A stretch of 64,000 bases of DNA from Arthrobacter sp. 9V (GTDB lineage Bacteria; Actinomycetota; Actinomycetes; Actinomycetales; Micrococcaceae), in NCBI RefSeq assembly GCF_902506065.1, contig NZ_LR732912.1, positions 2,847,016 to 2,911,015 of the forward strand, read 5' to 3'. Under the pieces are notes generated by a model. It ran no database searches, was not told where the DNA came from, and was given only the letters and a program-made list of their open reading frames with translations. Below, piece after piece: positions 47,157 to 57,397 of this stretch (position 1 is the stretch's first letter; every line of letters begins with the position of its first letter). The translations under genes and the position numbers were made by a program.

Positions 47157-47757
47157 CGGCGGGCTCCCCGGTGGTGCCGCCGGCGGGTTTGGCATCCTTG
47201 GCAGGCTTTGGTGCGGCAACATGACGCGTTCCGTCCATGCCCACACCCCGCAGTGTCAGGAGGCAGATAATAACGACGCCGGATACCACGGCGGAGTCTG
47301 CGATGTTGAAGATGGCGAAATTCGGCAGCTGAATGAAGTCCACCACGTGGCCCATGGCGAAGGACGGCTCCCGGAACAGGCGGTCGGTCAGGTTGCCCAA
47401 GGCACCGCCCAGGAGCAGCCCGAGGGAGAGCGCCCACCAGGCCGAGCCCAACTTCCGCAGCTGAAAGAGGATTGCCACGGAGACTGCTGCCATGACGATC
47501 GTGAAAATCCACGTCACATTCTCGCCGATGGAAAACGCCGCCCCGGAATTACGGATGTAGTACCAGTGCAACAGCGGAGGCAACACAGGAATGCGCTCAC
47601 CCTCTGTCATGGTGCTGGTCACCCAGAGCTTGGTGAGCTGGTCAAAAACGTAGGCGAACACGGCGAAGCCGGCAAAGAGCCAGAGCATGGCAGGACGCCA
47701 CTTACGGCCTTGGGTGGGCGTCTGCGTTGTGGCGTCAGCGGTGAAGTCGTCGGTCAT
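47149..47757 (-). CDS. lspA: Lipoprotein signal peptidase (signal peptidase II)
   Basis: 202 residues, four membrane helices. It cleaves signal peptides of lipid-modified prolipoproteins in the membrane. Conserved boxes: DQLTKLWV near 40, [24 protein letters not shown] with one catalytic Asp, and [20 protein letters not shown] with the other. Both termini are longer than in E. coli, with a 30-residue C-terminal Ala/Lys/Gly tail. ATG at 47757. Coupled to rluA by overlap; preceded by a hairpin after divIVA. Confidence 0.94.
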   Translation of the reverse strand: MTDDFTADATTQTPTQGRKWRPAMLWLFAGFAVFAYVFDQLTKLWVTSTMTEGERIPVLPPLLHWYYIRNSGAAFSIGENVTWIFTIVMAAVSVAILFQLRKLGSAWWALSLGLLLGGALGNLTDRLFREPSFAMGHVVDFIQLPNFAIFNIADSAVVSGVVIICLLTLRGVGMDGTRHVAAPKPAKDAKPAGGTTGEPAGE

Positions 47758-47808
47758 AGTGCTTTCATTCGGGAAGCGAGCGGGGTGCTGTCAGTCTTTT
47801 TAACAGCG

Positions 47809-47845
47809 AAAGCCGGTGGCCGAGGAGTCCTCAGCCACCGGCTTT
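47809..47845 (-). terminator. Hairpin terminator between divIVA and lspA
   Basis: AAAGCCGGTGGC / GCCACCGGCTTT, 12-bp perfect arms with a possible inner GAGGA/TCCTC pairing, 11 bp after the divIVA stop. A T-run follows about ten bases later on the minus strand, so termination may be partial. Confidence 0.65.
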
Positions 47846-47856
47846 CAGAATACTTG

Positions 47857-48555
47857 CTAAACGTCAGCGGTTGCTTCGCCGACCTCAGGGGCAGCGACAG
47901 AACCACGGGCGTCGAGGTCGCGGAGCTGACCTTCGATGTAAGCCTTCAGGCGTGAACGGTAATCGCGCTCGAAGCCTCGGAGCTGCTCAACCTTGCGCTC
48001 GAGAACGGAGCGCTGCTGCTCGAGGGCACCAAGGATCTTGCGGGACTTCTCCTGGGCGTCGTTGACAAGGCTGGAAGCCTCGATCTGAGCCTCGGCAATG
48101 ATCTTTTCCTTCTGCTGCGCACCGTCGGAAACGTGTTTGTCGTGCATCTGCTGCGCCATGGCAAGCAGGCCTGCAGCGGACTCAGCGGAAGTGGAGACGC
48201 CGTTGCTTGCAGCAGGTGCCTTCGGAGCTGCAGCAGCAGCTGCTGCCTTCTCGGCTTCCTTCTTCTTGGCATCTTCTGCAGCCTTGGCTTCGGCTTCCGC
48301 CTTCGCCTCAGCTTCCTTGTCAACCTTAACCGGGGCCGGGACCTTCTCAACCACCGGAGCCGCAGCAGCTGCAGCGGGAACGGCCGAACCGGCCTCGCCG
48401 AGCTTCTTGCGAAGTTCGTCGTTCTCCTGGTTCAAGCGGCGAAGTTCCACCACGATCTCGTCGAGGAAGTCATCAACCTCGTCCTGGTCGTAGCCTTCGC
48501 GGAACTTGGTCGGCTGAAAGCGCTTGTTGACAACGTCTTCTGGCGTCAAAGCCAT
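47857..48555 (-). CDS. divIVA: DivIVA/Wag31 domain protein
   Basis: 232 residues. The membrane-binding N-terminal domain starts MALTPEDVVNKRFQPTKFRE and continues GYDQDEVDDFLDEIVVELRR, then coiled coil. A central Ala/Glu/Lys-rich segment (about 60-120) is low complexity, and a second coiled coil holds AQQMHDKHVSDGAQQKEKII and the VNDAQEKSRKILGALEQQR stretch. It marks negatively curved membrane at poles and septum and recruits wall-synthesis machinery in actinobacteria. ATG at 48555 with AGGTGA upstream. Position downstream of ftsZ-sepF-yggT is the conserved one. Confidence 0.94.
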   Translation of the reverse strand: MALTPEDVVNKRFQPTKFREGYDQDEVDDFLDEIVVELRRLNQENDELRKKLGEAGSAVPAAAAAAPVVEKVPAPVKVDKEAEAKAEAEAKAAEDAKKKEAEKAAAAAAAPKAPAASNGVSTSAESAAGLLAMAQQMHDKHVSDGAQQKEKIIAEAQIEASSLVNDAQEKSRKILGALEQQRSVLERKVEQLRGFERDYRSRLKAYIEGQLRDLDARGSVAAPEVGEATADV

Positions 48556-48711
48556 CTGGTCACCTCGTTGGTCTAGTTAGTCAGTAGGCCTTCCGGCCGT
48601 TCAAAACTACGGTACCTAAATATCATCTTGTTCCTCCAATTCAACACCATCGTGTTGATTTGGAGAATTTGCGGCCTAAGGACCATCGGTGGCCCGGGTT
48701 CCGCGGAACAG

Positions 48712-48999
48712 CTAAGCCAAGCTGTTGGTCACCGCCATGGCAATGCTGACGGCAATAATAAGGATCAAGAACCCCAGATCCAGGGATATTCCACCCAGTT
48801 GCAGGGGTGGTATCAGCTTCCTGAGCCTGCCAAGCGGAGGATCAGTCACGGAGTAGACCACATGGGCTGTAACCAACGCCACACCCCTGGGCCGCCACTG
48901 GCGGGCGAACATCTGGACCCATTCGAAGATGAGACGGATGATCAGGGCAATGAAGAACAGCAACAACACAATATAGATAAGGCCGAAAACAATGCCCAC
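48712..48999 (-). CDS. YggT-family membrane protein
   Basis: 95 residues with two membrane helices (about 3-25 and 70-90) and the family loop VYSVTDPPLGRLRKLIPP between them. YggT proteins lie between sepF and divIVA in most Gram-positive bacteria and appear to act in cell shape or osmotic tolerance. GTG start at 48999. Confidence 0.9.
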   Translation of the reverse strand: MGIVFGLIYIVLLLFFIALIIRLIFEWVQMFARQWRPRGVALVTAHVVYSVTDPPLGRLRKLIPPLQLGGISLDLGFLILIIAVSIAMAVTNSLA

Positions 49000-49060
49000 G
49001 AGTTAGCTCAGATCTCCCACTTGTTCCGGAATGCCGATCGGTCCCTACTATTGCAACACA

Positions 49061-49090
49061 GATGCCAGGCAGGTTGACCCGCCTGGCATC
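49061..49090. repeat. Inverted repeat between sepF and yggT
   Basis: GATGCCAGGC / GCCTGGCATC, 10-bp perfect arms around a ten-base loop, 15 bp after the sepF stop. There is no T-run, so it is a weak terminator or mRNA processing hairpin within the division operon. Confidence 0.6.
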
Positions 49091-49105
49091 CGCAAAAACC
49101 TATTA

Positions 49106-49642
49106 TCAGCTCTGGTTGAAGAAGCTGGCCTGCGTTTCGCTGACCTTCTTGTCATCTCCAATGACCTCAACGTATGACGGCGACAGCAGGAAGACTTTGT
49201 TGGTCACCCTCTCGATGCTGCCATGCAGTCCGAACACGAGGCCGGCAGAGAAGTCCACAAGCCGCTTGGCATCGGATTCACCCATGTCAGTGACATTCAT
49301 GATGACCGGAATGCCATCCCTGAAGCTCTCACCGATGACTTTGGCGTCATTGTAAGAACGGGGGTGAACGGTGGTGATCTGCCTCAGGCCCGAGGCATCT
49401 TCGCGGCTGGATGCCGCACGCTTGATGGGTGTCACGGGGGCGCGGTATTCCTCTTCGGCATCTACAGTGGGCATTTCACGGACAACTTCCCGGACGGGAG
49501 CGGGCGCGCGGCGCTCTTCCCGTTCCTGTGCCTGGGGGCGTTCTTCGTCGTGGTGCGTGGCGACGGACTGCTCAGATTCGTAGTGTTCATCGCCGTCGGC
49601 GAGCCCAAGATAGATCATTGTCTTGCGCAGAGCGCCAGCCAT
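49106..49642 (-). CDS. sepF: Cell division protein SepF
   Basis: 178 residues. An N-terminal amphipathic membrane-targeting helix ([20 protein letters not shown]) is followed by a charged, disordered linker to about residue 80, then the SepF core ([25 protein letters not shown] ... [20 protein letters not shown]). It anchors FtsZ to the membrane in actinobacteria, which lack FtsA and ZipA. ATG at 49642 with AGGAG upstream. Its order after ftsZ-pgeF-yggS is conserved. Confidence 0.95.
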   Translation of the reverse strand: MAGALRKTMIYLGLADGDEHYESEQSVATHHDEERPQAQEREERRAPAPVREVVREMPTVDAEEEYRAPVTPIKRAASSREDASGLRQITTVHPRSYNDAKVIGESFRDGIPVIMNVTDMGESDAKRLVDFSAGLVFGLHGSIERVTNKVFLLSPSYVEVIGDDKKVSETQASFFNQS

Positions 49643-49727
49643 GGTGCACTCCTATCGTTTCTGCAGTAGGCGGGCCGCCATGACTTGACATATTGGAACC
49701 CCGGCCCGTCATTCCAATACTTTGACG

Positions 49728-50483
49728 CTACCCCACGGCCGGACGGGAACCGAGAATATCGGAGCCAATTCTCAGGTGTGTCGCCCCGAACCTCACTGCC
49801 GCTTCCAGGTCCTGGCTCATTCCGGCAGAAATACCTGTTGCGGCAGGATGTACTGCGCGCAGCGCCTCGGAAATCCCGGCGAGCCGCTCAAACGCTGCCT
49901 CCGGATCAGCCCCCAACGGCGCTACAGCCATCAGCCCGGACAACACGAGACCGTCCGCTGACTCAATTTTTCCCGCGAGGACCTCAACATCAGACGGGCG
50001 GGCGCCACCACGGTGTGCCCCGGCGTCGTCATCCAGGCTGACTTGGATGAAGCAGTCGAGGTCGTTGCGCCCTGTGGCGTCCTTCTCTCTTAGGACGGCC
50101 TTGGCCAACGCGTCAACGAGCTGCGTGCGGTCAACGGACTGGACCGAGGCAGCATACTTGGCCACGGACTTCGCCTTATTACTCTGAAGCTGTCCGATGA
50201 AATGCCAGCGCACGTCAGCTCCGGAGAGTTCAGCACTCTTGGAAGCTGCTTCCTGGTCACGGTTCTCGCCGACGTCCTTGACGCCGAGCGCCACCAAGCG
50301 ACGAACATCTGCTGCGGGATGGAACTTAGTCACCACAATCAGCCTCGGAAGGTCGCTTCGTCCTGCATCCCGTGCAGCAGACTCTATCCGGTGACGTACC
50401 AGCTCCAGCCTGTCAGACAGCTCAGCGGCGCGGGTGTCGCCGGCCGGCTCGGGCTGCTCGTTGCCAAATTCAGGGCTAGTCAT
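49728..50483 (-). CDS. YggS-family pyridoxal-phosphate homeostasis protein
   Basis: 251 residues, single-domain PLP-binding barrel like the alanine racemase N-terminal domain. PRLIVVTKFHPAADVRRL holds the PLP lysine (about residue 53), with GENRDQEAASKSAEL, WHFIGQLQSNKAKS and the C-terminal GMSQDLEAAVRFGATHLRIGS. It buffers free PLP and has no known enzymatic reaction. Its start overlaps pgeF by 8 bp. Confidence 0.93.
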   Translation of the reverse strand: MTSPEFGNEQPEPAGDTRAAELSDRLELVRHRIESAARDAGRSDLPRLIVVTKFHPAADVRRLVALGVKDVGENRDQEAASKSAELSGADVRWHFIGQLQSNKAKSVAKYAASVQSVDRTQLVDALAKAVLREKDATGRNDLDCFIQVSLDDDAGAHRGGARPSDVEVLAGKIESADGLVLSGLMAVAPLGADPEAAFERLAGISEALRAVHPAATGISAGMSQDLEAAVRFGATHLRIGSDILGSRPAVG

Positions 50484-51216
50484 GCGTCCACACCAAACCT
50501 GCGAATCGACCGGTCAGGGAGTCCCGCCGATATGAAAAAAGGGAGCCGTTTTCAAGCGTGCACTCCCCCGAATACTCCACGGGGACTTTCAGTGCGGTCA
50601 GCTGGGCCCGAACACCGGCCGGCAAGTCCAGGGCAGGCGTTCCCCATGAGGTGGTGGACCAGGTTTGGGGAATCCTGGCCGCCACCTCGGCGCGCAGTTG
50701 CTCCGGAACCTCGTAGCACGATCCGCAAATGGACGGGCCCAGCCATGCGCTTATATCAACAGCGCCACGGCGTCGCATTTCCGCGATAGTGGCCGGCACA
50801 ATGGCTGAGGCAACCCCGGGGCGGCCGGCGTGGGCGGCCGCCAGCACGGGACTATTGCCGGCGTCGGTGCCAACCAGCAGAACCGGGACGCAATCAGCCA
50901 CCATCACGGCCAAAGGCTGCGCGGATCGACTTATAGCCGAGGGCGTGGACGGGGCAGCGGCGACCATGGCATCTGCGGTCGGTCCGGGACCGTGGGCTTC
51001 AATGAACTCAACGTGATTTCCATGGACCTGATCCATGTATTGGAACTGCCGTGCAGCTGCGCCGTGCTTCGCCAAGCCAACAGCTTGTTCCAATCGGGCG
51101 CGACGAGCCATGACTTCCAAGGGTTCGTCCTGCACATGGAGAGCCAGGTTCCCGGCGCCTGTATCCGTAAAGGCTACAGAGACGCCGGGACGTACTTCAT
51201 TTCGCCACCAAAACAC
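50476..51216 (-). CDS. pgeF: PgeF/YfiH-type peptidoglycan editing factor (polyphenol oxidase family)
   Basis: 246 residues. Conserved metal-site residues appear in MDQVHGNHVEFIE, ADCVPVLLVG with a cysteine, and AAAHAGRPGVASAIV. GPSICGSCYEVPEQL is the family oxidase-like motif. PgeF-type proteins remove wrongly built UDP-MurNAc-L-Ser, guarding peptidoglycan composition, which fits its place between ftsZ and sepF. Older annotation as laccase is less likely to be physiological. It starts 26 bp after ftsZ and overlaps yggS. Confidence 0.9.
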   Translation of the reverse strand: MFWWRNEVRPGVSVAFTDTGAGNLALHVQDEPLEVMARRARLEQAVGLAKHGAAARQFQYMDQVHGNHVEFIEAHGPGPTADAMVAAAPSTPSAISRSAQPLAVMVADCVPVLLVGTDAGNSPVLAAAHAGRPGVASAIVPATIAEMRRRGAVDISAWLGPSICGSCYEVPEQLRAEVAARIPQTWSTTSWGTPALDLPAGVRAQLTALKVPVEYSGECTLENGSLFSYRRDSLTGRFAGLVWTHD

Positions 51217-51242
51217 CTGGTACTGACTCTTTCGAACGCGGC

Positions 51243-52463
51243 TTACTTCAGGAAGTCAGGAACGTCGAGATCGTCCGAGCGGCTGCCCGAAAGGTCGGGT
51301 TCAACCACTGCAGGAAGATCGACGTCGAAGCCGGAGTCAGCGGGCAGAGCGGACGGGCGCTGCTGCCCCCAGTTGCTCAAGCCTGCGGCACCAATACCTG
51401 CCGTAGCGTGCTGGGGAGCGGCAGCGTTGGACGGTGCACTGCTCGGAGCAGCCGGGCGATCCGAAGGCACCGGGTTCTGGGCCGGACGCGACTGGTCCAT
51501 GGAAGGCGAGGTGGCCTTGACGTCGTCGAAGCCGGCGGCGATGACGGTCACGCGTGCTTCATCTCCCAAGGCATCATCAATAACGGCACCGAAGATGATG
51601 TTCGCTTCCGGGTGGGCAACTTCCTGAACAAGGCGGGCTGCCTCGTTGATTTCGAAGAGGCCAAGATCCGAACCACCCTGGATGGAAAGCAGGACACCGT
51701 GGGCGCCGTCGATGGACGCCTCCAGGAGCGGGGAGGCGATGGCCAGTTCCGCAGCCTTGACGGCGCGGTCTTCACCACGGGCGGAACCGATACCCATCAG
51801 GGCAGATCCTGCACCCTGCATGACGGACTTGACGTCAGCGAAGTCAAGGTTGATCAGACCCGGAGTGGTGATGAGGTCAGTGATGCCCTGAACACCGGAC
51901 AGGAGGACCTGATCCGCGGAACGGAAGGCATCCAGGACGGAGACGTTGCGGTCGCTAATGGACAGGAGGCGATCGTTGGGGATGACGATCAGGGTGTCCA
52001 CTTCGTCGCGGAGGGCATCAATGCCGGCTTCGGCAGAGCCTGCACGGCGTCGGCCTTCGAAGGTGAACGGACGGGTCACGACGCCAATGGTCAGCGCACC
52101 GAGGGAGCGGGCGATGCGCGCGACCACGGGAGCGCCACCGGTTCCGGTGCCGCCGCCCTCGCCTGCGGTGACGAAGACCATGTCAGCGCCGCGGAGAACT
52201 TCTTCGATCTCGTCGGCGTGGTCTTCTGCTGCCTGCTTGCCGACCTCGGGGTTTGCCCCGGCGCCGAGGCCGCGGGTGAGTTCACGCCCGACGTCGAGCT
52301 TGACGTCTGCGTCGCTCATGAGCAGCGCCTGCGCGTCGGTATTGATGGCGATGAACTCGACGCCCCGAAGGCCGACCTCGATCATACGGTTGACTGCGTT
52401 CACGCCACCGCCGCCGATGCCGACGACCTTGATGACGGCCAAGTAATTCTGCGGTGCTGCCAC
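51243..52463 (-). CDS. ftsZ: Cell division GTPase FtsZ
   Basis: 406 residues from the GTG at 52463 (protein begins [20 protein letters not shown]); the frame is open 16 codons upstream but with a weaker context. The nucleotide-binding [12 protein letters not shown] is near 105, the T7 synergy loop [11 protein letters not shown] near 205. A variable Ala/Pro/Ser linker spans about 320-385, and the C-terminal binding peptide [10 protein letters not shown] docks SepF or FtsW. It polymerises into the Z-ring at mid-cell. A 216-bp gap upstream with a candidate promoter suggests independent expression from the mur genes. Confidence 0.97.
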   Translation of the reverse strand: MAAPQNYLAVIKVVGIGGGGVNAVNRMIEVGLRGVEFIAINTDAQALLMSDADVKLDVGRELTRGLGAGANPEVGKQAAEDHADEIEEVLRGADMVFVTAGEGGGTGTGGAPVVARIARSLGALTIGVVTRPFTFEGRRRAGSAEAGIDALRDEVDTLIVIPNDRLLSISDRNVSVLDAFRSADQVLLSGVQGITDLITTPGLINLDFADVKSVMQGAGSALMGIGSARGEDRAVKAAELAIASPLLEASIDGAHGVLLSIQGGSDLGLFEINEAARLVQEVAHPEANIIFGAVIDDALGDEARVTVIAAGFDDVKATSPSMDQSRPAQNPVPSDRPAAPSSAPSNAAAPQHATAGIGAAGLSNWGQQRPSALPADSGFDVDLPAVVEPDLSGSRSDDLDVPDFLK

Positions 52464-52532
52464 GTTTCGTGCCCCTTGCTTGTGTCCTATAGCGAAACTG
52501 ATCGAGTCCAACTTGAATACTTGGACCTTAAC

Positions 52533-52561
52533 CCTCTAGTTGAAGGTTATAGTTATGTCAA
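52533..52561 (-). promoter_or_regulatory. Candidate ftsZ promoter
   Basis: On the minus strand, TTGACA (complement of 52556-52561) stands 17 bp before TAGAGG (complement of 52533-52538). It lies 70 bp upstream of the ftsZ GTG in the 216-bp ftsQ-ftsZ gap, the largest in the dcw run. The -10 match is weak at its last position. Confidence 0.45.
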
Positions 52562-52679
52562 GTAACTCTACTGCGACGGTATTTCCTCTGGTTCCCACAT
52601 GCAATCTCCGCTTGCGCGTGTCGTGTGATTGCCGTGAAATAAGGCCACCATCGGCTGCAGGTTACGTTCTCAATATTGC

Positions 52680-53609
52680 TTATTTCGTGAATGGATGCCT
52701 GGGAACGCTGACGTCGTAGACATTGACCGGGACCTTTGGATCCGCCGGCATCCTGAGCAGCGCTTCAAGTGCCTTTGCCTTCAGCTCCCTGTCCTCGGCA
52801 TTGCCCCACACTACCGTCTTTCCGTCCACCAGTTTCAGCTCCACGGCGTCCGGTGATGCTGCAGAGGCAGTGGACATCCTGGCAAGGATGTCTGCGGGCA
52901 GGGTGTCCAGAACAGCGGCAATCGCCTTGAACAACTCTGTGTTGGTGGTGCCGACTCCGGCGTCTATCAACGGCAGTGCAACAGCGGCCAGGTCCTGCGT
53001 TGCGCCGAGCTGAACGCCGTCCACATCCACCATCACGTAGCTGTCCCCCTGCTTCAGCAGAGCCACGGGTACGCGCTCGTCCACGTGCACCAGCAACTCG
53101 GAGGGCGGCCGCGCTTCCATGGTGGCCGAACGGACCTGGACGAGTGGTTTCAGGAGTTCATTGATTTCCTGCTCGCTGACTTGCGGCAGCGGCTTGCCTT
53201 CGAGGCCGGCCAAGGCTTTTTGCACCGCATCGGGTGTGACCAACGACGTTCCGTCCACGGTGATGGTGCGGACTGCCAGTACCGGCGAAAATACGGCGCC
53301 TGCGATCAGGGATCCAACTACCACGGCCACTATGGAGAGCGTCCAGAGCAGGAGTCGTCGCTGACGCCGGTTCCTGGGCTCGGGAAAGGCAATAACGTTG
53401 TCAGCCTGCGACGACTTTCCGGCTTTCGGGGAGCCGGGGGCAGGCTTGGCTTTGCCTCCCGCTTTGTCGGTGACCGCCGAGGCTTTGACATCCGGTTCTA
53501 CCGAACGCTGCGCACTAATGACCTCCACTGGGTCATTTCCCGGACGGCCTGCCGCATTCCGCCGAGGGTCCGTGGACGGTTTGAAGGTGGGCTTGCGGGT
53601 GCTAGCCAT
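52680..53609 (-). CDS. ftsQ: Cell division protein FtsQ/DivIB
   Basis: 309 residues. A basic, disordered cytosolic segment (about 1-80, with RNRRQRRLLLW) precedes one membrane helix (about 88-108). An extracytoplasmic POTRA domain follows (VRTITVDGTSLVTPDAVQKAL) and then the FtsQ beta-domain (RSATMEARPPSELLVHVDERVPVALL). It scaffolds FtsB, FtsL and FtsW/FtsI at the septum. ATG at 53609 overlaps the murC stop by 8 bp. Confidence 0.93.
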   Translation of the reverse strand: MASTRKPTFKPSTDPRRNAAGRPGNDPVEVISAQRSVEPDVKASAVTDKAGGKAKPAPGSPKAGKSSQADNVIAFPEPRNRRQRRLLLWTLSIVAVVVGSLIAGAVFSPVLAVRTITVDGTSLVTPDAVQKALAGLEGKPLPQVSEQEINELLKPLVQVRSATMEARPPSELLVHVDERVPVALLKQGDSYVMVDVDGVQLGATQDLAAVALPLIDAGVGTTNTELFKAIAAVLDTLPADILARMSTASAASPDAVELKLVDGKTVVWGNAEDRELKAKALEALLRMPADPKVPVNVYDVSVPRHPFTK

Positions 53610-54972
53610 CCAATGCCGCCACGATGAGGGGCCCGTAGGCAGTGACGTCTCCGGCTCCGACCGTCAGGACGACGTCGCCTTCGCTTGCCGCGGCCGCAAC
53701 GGCCTCCACGGCTTCATCAGCCGAAACCAGCCGTCCGTTCACCAAGTGATCGGTGATCAGCGTGCTTGATACCCCGGGAATCGGATCCTCGCGCGCAGGA
53801 TAGATATCCAGGACCAACGCGGTGTCCGCCAGATCCAGGGCGTCGGCGAATTCCTTGGCGAACTCACGGGTCCGCGAAAACAGGTGCGGCTGGAAGAGGA
53901 CATGTACCTTCTTGCCTGCTGCAACGGAACGAGCCGCCGATAATGCTGCGCGGACCTCCGTGGGGTGATGGGCGTAGTCATCGTAGACCCGTACTCCCCT
54001 CCCCTGGCCCTTGAGCTCAAAACGGCGGGATGCGCCCGTGAAGTGGCCCAGTGCCGCCGCGGCCGCGCCGGGTTCCACGCCGAGTTCGACGGCGACCGCG
54101 AAGGCAGCTGCCGCGTTCAGTGCGTTGTGCCGGCCGGGCACCTGCAGGTCCAGCCTGTGCACGTCCCCACTGACGGCAACCGAAACGTCACCCGGACCGC
54201 CGTCGTGAAGCCGGATATCTGCATCATCGGATGTTCCGTACGTCAGTACCCGTGTTGAACCCGCAGAAGCTGTGCGCTCTGCCAGAGCCCTGGCTCCGGC
54301 GTCGTCGGCACATGCCAGCAGCACGCCGTTGGCTGGCAGGAGCGCGGCAAAGTTATCAAAGGAAGCAAAAACGGCCTCCGGCGTACCGTAGTGATCCAAG
54401 TGATCGGCTTCGACGTTTGTGACCACGGCGATCAGCGGACGGTAGTTGAGGAACGACCCGTCGGATTCATCGGCCTCCGCCACAAAAATATCCGATTCCC
54501 CATGCGCTGCGTTGACACCGAGTGCGGGCACATTCGCGCCAATGGCAAAGGAGGGATCCATACCGGCTTCCTTCAGAAGGACGGCCACCATGGACGTGGT
54601 GGTGGATTTGCCGTGGGTACCCGCTACGGTCACAACCCGGTGGCCGGCCATGGTGGCAGCCAAAGCTTCGGAGCGGTGCAGTATGGGAAGCCCGGCCTCA
54701 CGTGCCGCCACTAACTCCGGGTTATCCGCCCGGATGGCTGAACCAGCCACAACCGTTTGGGAATCGCCGAGGTTCCTGGCGTCGTAGCCCACTGCAATGC
54801 GGGCGCCTGCCAGGGCGAGGTCACGCATCACCGGCAGGTCTTTGACATCAGTGCCGCTGACCGGAACACCGCGCGAGACCATGATGCGCGCTACGGCGGA
54901 CATGCCCACGCCGCCGATTCCGATGAAATGGACACGACCGAGGGACTCGAGCCGGGCGATGCTGGTGGTCAT
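53602..54972 (-). CDS. murC: UDP-N-acetylmuramate-L-alanine ligase
   Basis: 456 residues. It adds the first amino acid of the peptidoglycan stem in the cytosol with ATP. The Rossmann [14 protein letters not shown] begins near residue 15, the P-loop [15 protein letters not shown] near 115, and the conserved [14 protein letters not shown] and [13 protein letters not shown] follow. Overlaps murG by four bases upstream and ftsQ by 8 downstream. Confidence 0.96.
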   Translation of the reverse strand: MTTSIARLESLGRVHFIGIGGVGMSAVARIMVSRGVPVSGTDVKDLPVMRDLALAGARIAVGYDARNLGDSQTVVAGSAIRADNPELVAAREAGLPILHRSEALAATMAGHRVVTVAGTHGKSTTTSMVAVLLKEAGMDPSFAIGANVPALGVNAAHGESDIFVAEADESDGSFLNYRPLIAVVTNVEADHLDHYGTPEAVFASFDNFAALLPANGVLLACADDAGARALAERTASAGSTRVLTYGTSDDADIRLHDGGPGDVSVAVSGDVHRLDLQVPGRHNALNAAAAFAVAVELGVEPGAAAAALGHFTGASRRFELKGQGRGVRVYDDYAHHPTEVRAALSAARSVAAGKKVHVLFQPHLFSRTREFAKEFADALDLADTALVLDIYPAREDPIPGVSSTLITDHLVNGRLVSADEAVEAVAAAASEGDVVLTVGAGDVTAYGPLIVAALDG

Positions 54973-56087
54973 GCGGATACCGCTTCCAAGACAAGATCAG
55001 CCATCCGCTGATCGGCGTTTCTGATACCAAGGGCTTCGGAATTCCGAGCCATGTCCCTGAGCCTGCTACGGTCCGTCAGCAGCGGAATCAATTCACTCCG
55101 GAGCCATTCCGGGCTGAGGTCTTTGTCATCGATCATCAGCGCGCCGCCTGCCGCGACCAAGGGGGCTGCGTTCAACGCCTGCTCGCCATTTCCGATGGGC
55201 AAGGGTACAAAGACAGCGGGGACGCCCACTGCGGCTACCTCGCTGACAGTTCCAGCGCCGGCACGGGCGAGGATGACGTCGGCAGCGGCGTAGACGTTCT
55301 CCATGCCGTCCACGTACTCAACCTGCCGGTAACCCTCTGCGGTGAGAATGCCGCCGTCGTCATCCTTGACCGCTTTGCCCTTGCCTGTGATGTGGAGGGT
55401 CTCAATGCCGGCGGCCGCCAGTGCAGGCAGAGCGGCAGTGATGGCGCGGTTGATGCTCAAGGCCCCTGAGGAGCCACCCGTGACGATCAACGCGGGACGG
55501 TCGGGGTCCAAACCCAGCGCAGCCTTTGACGCAGGCGCAGCCTGGGTCCTGTCCAATTGCGAGATGGCCCGGCGCATGGGCATACCCACGTGTCGTGCGC
55601 CCCTCAAGCGGGTCCCGGCAAAGGCCACGGCAACATGCCTGCTGAACCGGGCACCGACGCGATTGGCCAGGCCGGCCTTCATGTTTGCCTCATGGATGAC
55701 GATGGGGATCCGGAGTTTCCGGGCAGCGAGGTACATGGGCGTGCAGACGTACCCGCCCACCCCCACCAGAACGTCAGCGCGGGACTCCTCCAGGATGTGC
55801 CGGGCCTGCCGCACCGCGCCGCTCAACCGGGCGGGCAGTTTGACGAGGTCCGCTGACGGACGCCGCGGAAAGGGAACACGGTCAATGGTGGCCAGCTGGT
55901 ACCCGGCCGCGGGGACCAACCGGGTTTCCATGCCCGACGGCGTTCCTACAGCCAGGATCGCGGCCTGCGGATGTTTTTCCTTGATGGCATCGGCAATGGC
56001 CAGAAGTGGGCTGACGTGACCGGCAGTCCCACCGCCGGCAAGGACGACGGATAAAGGCTTCGGCGCGTTTTCGGAATCAAAAGTCAT
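54969..56087 (-). CDS. murG: UDP-GlcNAc:lipid I N-acetylglucosaminyltransferase
   Basis: 372 residues, GT28 family. It converts lipid I to lipid II on the inner membrane face. [21 protein letters not shown] is the N-terminal Gly-rich loop, [18 protein letters not shown] the second. [15 protein letters not shown] and the donor-binding [27 protein letters not shown] lie in the C-terminal half. ATG at 56087, 6 bp after ftsW. Confidence 0.96.
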   Translation of the reverse strand: MTFDSENAPKPLSVVLAGGGTAGHVSPLLAIADAIKEKHPQAAILAVGTPSGMETRLVPAAGYQLATIDRVPFPRRPSADLVKLPARLSGAVRQARHILEESRADVLVGVGGYVCTPMYLAARKLRIPIVIHEANMKAGLANRVGARFSRHVAVAFAGTRLRGARHVGMPMRRAISQLDRTQAAPASKAALGLDPDRPALIVTGGSSGALSINRAITAALPALAAAGIETLHITGKGKAVKDDDGGILTAEGYRQVEYVDGMENVYAAADVILARAGAGTVSEVAAVGVPAVFVPLPIGNGEQALNAAPLVAAGGALMIDDKDLSPEWLRSELIPLLTDRSRLRDMARNSEALGIRNADQRMADLVLEAVSA

Positions 56088-56093
56088 GAAGTG

Positions 56094-57395
56094 CTAAGTA
56101 CGCTTTCGTGCGGTCTTGGACATGAGGCGCGGGAAGAATCCTGAACGCTGTTGCGCCGGCAATTGGCCGCGGGCCAAAGACAACACTACGCCCACGCCGC
56201 AAAGGGACATGATCAGCGCCGAGCCGCCATAGGAGATGAAAGGAAGAGGCACCCCCACTACGGGAAGGAGTTGGGTGACTACGGCCATGTTCATGCTGGC
56301 CTGGCCGAGCAGCCAGACCATGATTCCACCAGCGAGGGTGCGTTGAAACGGGTCGGTCTGCCGCACCACGACGCGGAAGATGGCGATGCCAAGGATCGCG
56401 AACAGGACCAGGACCACGATGGTTCCCACAAGTCCCAGTTCCTCGCCGATGATGGCAAAGATGAAGTCGTTGTGTGCCTCCGGCAGCCAGTTGTACTTCT
56501 GCCGGCTTTGCCCCAGGCCCAAACCGGTCCAACTCCCCTGCGCAAGGCCATACATGCCGTTGGTGGATTGAAAATCGAAGTCGAACTGCTCAGTGCATTG
56601 CGTCGAGGCGGTCCCCAACCACGAGGTGATGCGGCAGATCCGGTTCTGGCTGCTGATGGTGGCAAGGACAGCACCCACAGTGCCCACGACGCCGGCAATG
56701 GCCAACATGCGTCCAGGGACCCCGGCGAAATACAGCCCGGCAGCCGTGATGGCCGCAATGACAATGACAGTACCGAGATCGTTGCCCAACATCACCAGGA
56801 CAATAACGAGGCCCGCACCGGGAACGACGGGGATGATGACGTGCATCCAACGGTTGAGCAGTTTCTGCTTCCGTGCCAGAACCGCGGCGATCCACACGCA
56901 GAGGATCAGCTTGGCCATCTCGGAGGGCTGGAGGGTGATGCCCCCGATGTCGATCCAGTTCTTGTTGCCGTTGACTGTGTTGCCCATGACCTGGACCAAC
57001 GCCAAAAGCACAATCACGGCCCCCAGCGCCCACCAGGAGAGTTTCTTCATCCAGTTCACGTTGGTCCGCGAAATCACGTACATGGCAATGAGTCCGACAA
57101 CACCGAAGAGCGCCTGCTTGAGAGCGTCAGCGTACGGCGATTTGCCTTCGGAGATGGCTTCGACGCTTGAGGCGGACAACACCATCATGATCCCGATTGC
57201 CGTCAACGCGAGGGCACAGCCGAGGATCAGGTAGTAGGTGGAGCTGTTCGGTGCTTTGCTCTTGCCTTCAAGGCTGTCCCAAAAGCCACGCAAGTGCCTG
57301 CGGAGCCCTGTTGGGCGGTTGCCGTCGCCGGATCCCGGCTTGGGCTTCCCGTCCCGGGGTTCTTTACCGCGGGTGCGGGTGGGCGTGCTGACCAT
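56094..57395 (-). CDS. ftsW: SEDS-family lipid II glycosyltransferase FtsW
   Basis: 433 residues. A basic 35-residue N-terminal tail precedes ten membrane helices. Marks are the long extracytoplasmic loop with FDFQSTNGMYGLAQGSWTG, LGQSRQKYNWLPEAHNDFIFAIIGEELGL and the terminal FISYGGSALIMSLCGVG. It polymerises septal glycan with the class B PBP encoded at the upstream end of the cluster. Gap to murD is only 2 bp. Confidence 0.95.
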   Translation of the reverse strand: MVSTPTRTRGKEPRDGKPKPGSGDGNRPTGLRRHLRGFWDSLEGKSKAPNSSTYYLILGCALALTAIGIMMVLSASSVEAISEGKSPYADALKQALFGVVGLIAMYVISRTNVNWMKKLSWWALGAVIVLLALVQVMGNTVNGNKNWIDIGGITLQPSEMAKLILCVWIAAVLARKQKLLNRWMHVIIPVVPGAGLVIVLVMLGNDLGTVIVIAAITAAGLYFAGVPGRMLAIAGVVGTVGAVLATISSQNRICRITSWLGTASTQCTEQFDFDFQSTNGMYGLAQGSWTGLGLGQSRQKYNWLPEAHNDFIFAIIGEELGLVGTIVVLVLFAILGIAIFRVVVRQTDPFQRTLAGGIMVWLLGQASMNMAVVTQLLPVVGVPLPFISYGGSALIMSLCGVGVVLSLARGQLPAQQRSGFFPRLMSKTARKRT

Positions 57396-57397
57396 TG

